A stretch of DNA of 6,819 bases, from contig CAMLHR010000069.1 of the NCBI GenBank assembly GCA_946479915.1, positions 1 through 6,819 on the forward strand. The letters run 5' to 3'. The position numbers and the translations under genes were made by a program. Below are positions 5,987 through 6,819 of this stretch, one piece after another. Under the pieces are notes generated by a model. It saw only the letters and a list, made by a program, of their open reading frames with translations. It did not search any database and was not told where the DNA came from. Within the stretch, counting starts at the first letter, position 1, and every line of letters begins with the position of its first letter. Source of the DNA: an uncultured Lysobacter sp. (GTDB lineage Bacteria; Pseudomonadota; Gammaproteobacteria; Xanthomonadales; Xanthomonadaceae).

Positions 5987-6819
5987 CCGCGTGTCCGTCC
6001 TGTTCGGCGAGGCGCTTGCGGAACTCCGCCTGGCGCCGGGTGCGATCGGAGACCTGGCCCTTGAGCTGGCCGCACGCCGCGTCGATGTCGTCGCCGCGCG
6101 TGCGTCGCACCGTGGTCAGCACGCGCGCCGCCTGCATCTGCTTCTGGAACGCGAGGATCGCGTCCGCGGGCGAACGCTCGAAGCGGGTGCCCGGGAACGG
6201 GTTGAACGGGATCAGGTTGACCTTGGCCGCGTCCTTCATCTGCACCGCGTTGTCGAAGCGGCGCATCAGCCGCGCGAGTTCGCGCGCATGTTCCGGCTGG
6301 TCGTTCACGCCCTTCATGAGCGTGTACTCGAACGTGATCGAGGCGCGCGGCTTGCGGCTGACGTATCGCTCGCAGGCGGCCATCAGTTCCGCGATCGGGT
6401 ACTTCCGGTTGAGCGGCACCAGCTCGCTGCGCAGCTCGTCGTTGGGCGCGTGCAGGGAAACGGCTAGCGAGACATCGCTCTCCTCGCCCAGGCGGTCGAT
6501 CATCGGCACCATGCCGGCGGTCGACAGCGTGACGCGCTTGTTGGCCAGGCCGTAGCCCAGGTCGTCGCGCATGATGCTCATCGCGCGCACGACGTTGTCG
6601 AAATTGGCCAGCGGCTCGCCCATGCCCATCATCACGACGTTGGTGAGCTTGCGCTGGCGATGCGGGACGTTGCCGAGGTGGCGCGCCGCGACCCAGACCT
6701 GGCCGATGATCTCGGCGGTCGAGAGGTTGCGGTTGAAGCCCTGGGTGGCGGTCGAGCAGAACTGGCAGTTGAGCGCGCAGCCCACCTGCGAGGACACGCA
6801 CAGCGTGCCGCGGCCCTTG
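5973..6819 (-). CDS. rlmN: RlmN, dual-specificity 23S rRNA/tRNA adenine-C2 methyltransferase (C-terminal 281 residues, start outside window)
   Basis: RlmN is a radical SAM enzyme that makes 2-methyladenosine at A2503 of 23S rRNA and A37 of some tRNAs, tuning translational accuracy. The frame enters at the window edge with [14 protein letters not shown] and holds 281 codons plus a stop. By comparison with E. coli RlmN (384 residues), roughly 110 N-terminal residues lie outside. The radical SAM cluster motif CALNCQFC is near the visible start (Cys14, 18 and 21 of the fragment). The preceding TLC cysteine is the counterpart of E. coli Cys118. The SAM-contact motif [12 protein letters not shown] follows at about residues 64-75. 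The methyl-carrying cysteine is in [12 protein letters not shown] (fragment Cys249, counterpart of E. coli Cys355). All catalytic cysteines are therefore present. Cfr is a less likely alternative, because chromosomal synteny with pilF-rodZ and the FNRNLS segment fit RlmN. Confidence 0.97.
   Translation of the reverse strand, partial: KGRGTLCVSSQVGCALNCQFCSTATQGFNRNLSTAEIIGQVWVAARHLGNVPHRQRKLTNVVMMGMGEPLANFDNVVRAMSIMRDDLGYGLANKRVTLSTAGMVPMIDRLGEESDVSLAVSLHAPNDELRSELVPLNRKYPIAELMAACERYVSRKPRASITFEYTLMKGVNDQPEHARELARLMRRFDNAVQMKDAAKVNLIPFNPFPGTRFERSPADAILAFQKQMQAARVLTTVRRTRGDDIDAACGQLKGQVSDRTRRQAEFRKRLAEQDGHADAVA

Noticed and set aside
1..6819. Search for CRISPR arrays, tRNA/rRNA genes, insertion sequences, attachment sites or defence and toxin genes
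   Set aside because: No regularly spaced repeats, transposase or integrase motifs, terminal inverted repeats or structural RNA signatures were seen. Nearly every base belongs to eight conserved genes.

Overview
The window looks like an ordinary chromosomal housekeeping region of a high-GC gammaproteobacterium, most likely a member of the Xanthomonadaceae/Lysobacteraceae (Lysobacter, Luteimonas or Xanthomonas-like). This rests on the strongly G/C-biased third codon positions, the order rlmN - pilF - rodZ - yfgM - bamB - der, and the presence of a type IV pilus pilotin gene next to rodZ. The genus is an inference from gene order and composition, not from a database match.

All eight genes lie on the minus strand, so transcription runs from the high-coordinate end to the low one. 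In that order they are: rlmN (radical SAM rRNA/tRNA methyltransferase, start outside the window), pilF (pilotin lipoprotein with TPRs), rodZ (MreB-linked cell-shape protein), a 138-base gap full of inverted repeats, yfgM (inner-membrane TPR protein), bamB (outer-membrane assembly lipoprotein), der (double GTPase for 50S assembly), mobA (Mo cofactor guanylyltransferase) and moeA (molybdenum insertion, 3' end outside the window).

Spacing is very tight. rlmN and pilF overlap by 14 bases. rodZ starts at the pilF stop. bamB follows yfgM after 33 bases and der follows bamB after 13. der/mobA and mobA/moeA each overlap by four bases (GTGA and ATGA). The only real break is 4197-4334 between rodZ and yfgM. 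It has a GC-rich hairpin just after the rodZ stop and several short palindromes. The region therefore probably forms two transcription units, rlmN-pilF-rodZ and yfgM-bamB-der-mobA-moeA, or one unit with an attenuating hairpin in the middle.

The gene set joins translation quality (RlmN, Der), envelope building (PilF, RodZ, YfgM, BamB) and molybdenum cofactor synthesis (MobA, MoeA). The first part is the widely conserved rlmN-to-der neighbourhood, but ispG and hisS, which lie between rodZ and yfgM in E. coli, are absent here. I found no mobile element, CRISPR array, RNA gene, toxin or defence system, and no evidence of an undescribed system. The points worth a second look are the inverted-repeat-rich gap and the translational coupling of Moco genes to der.
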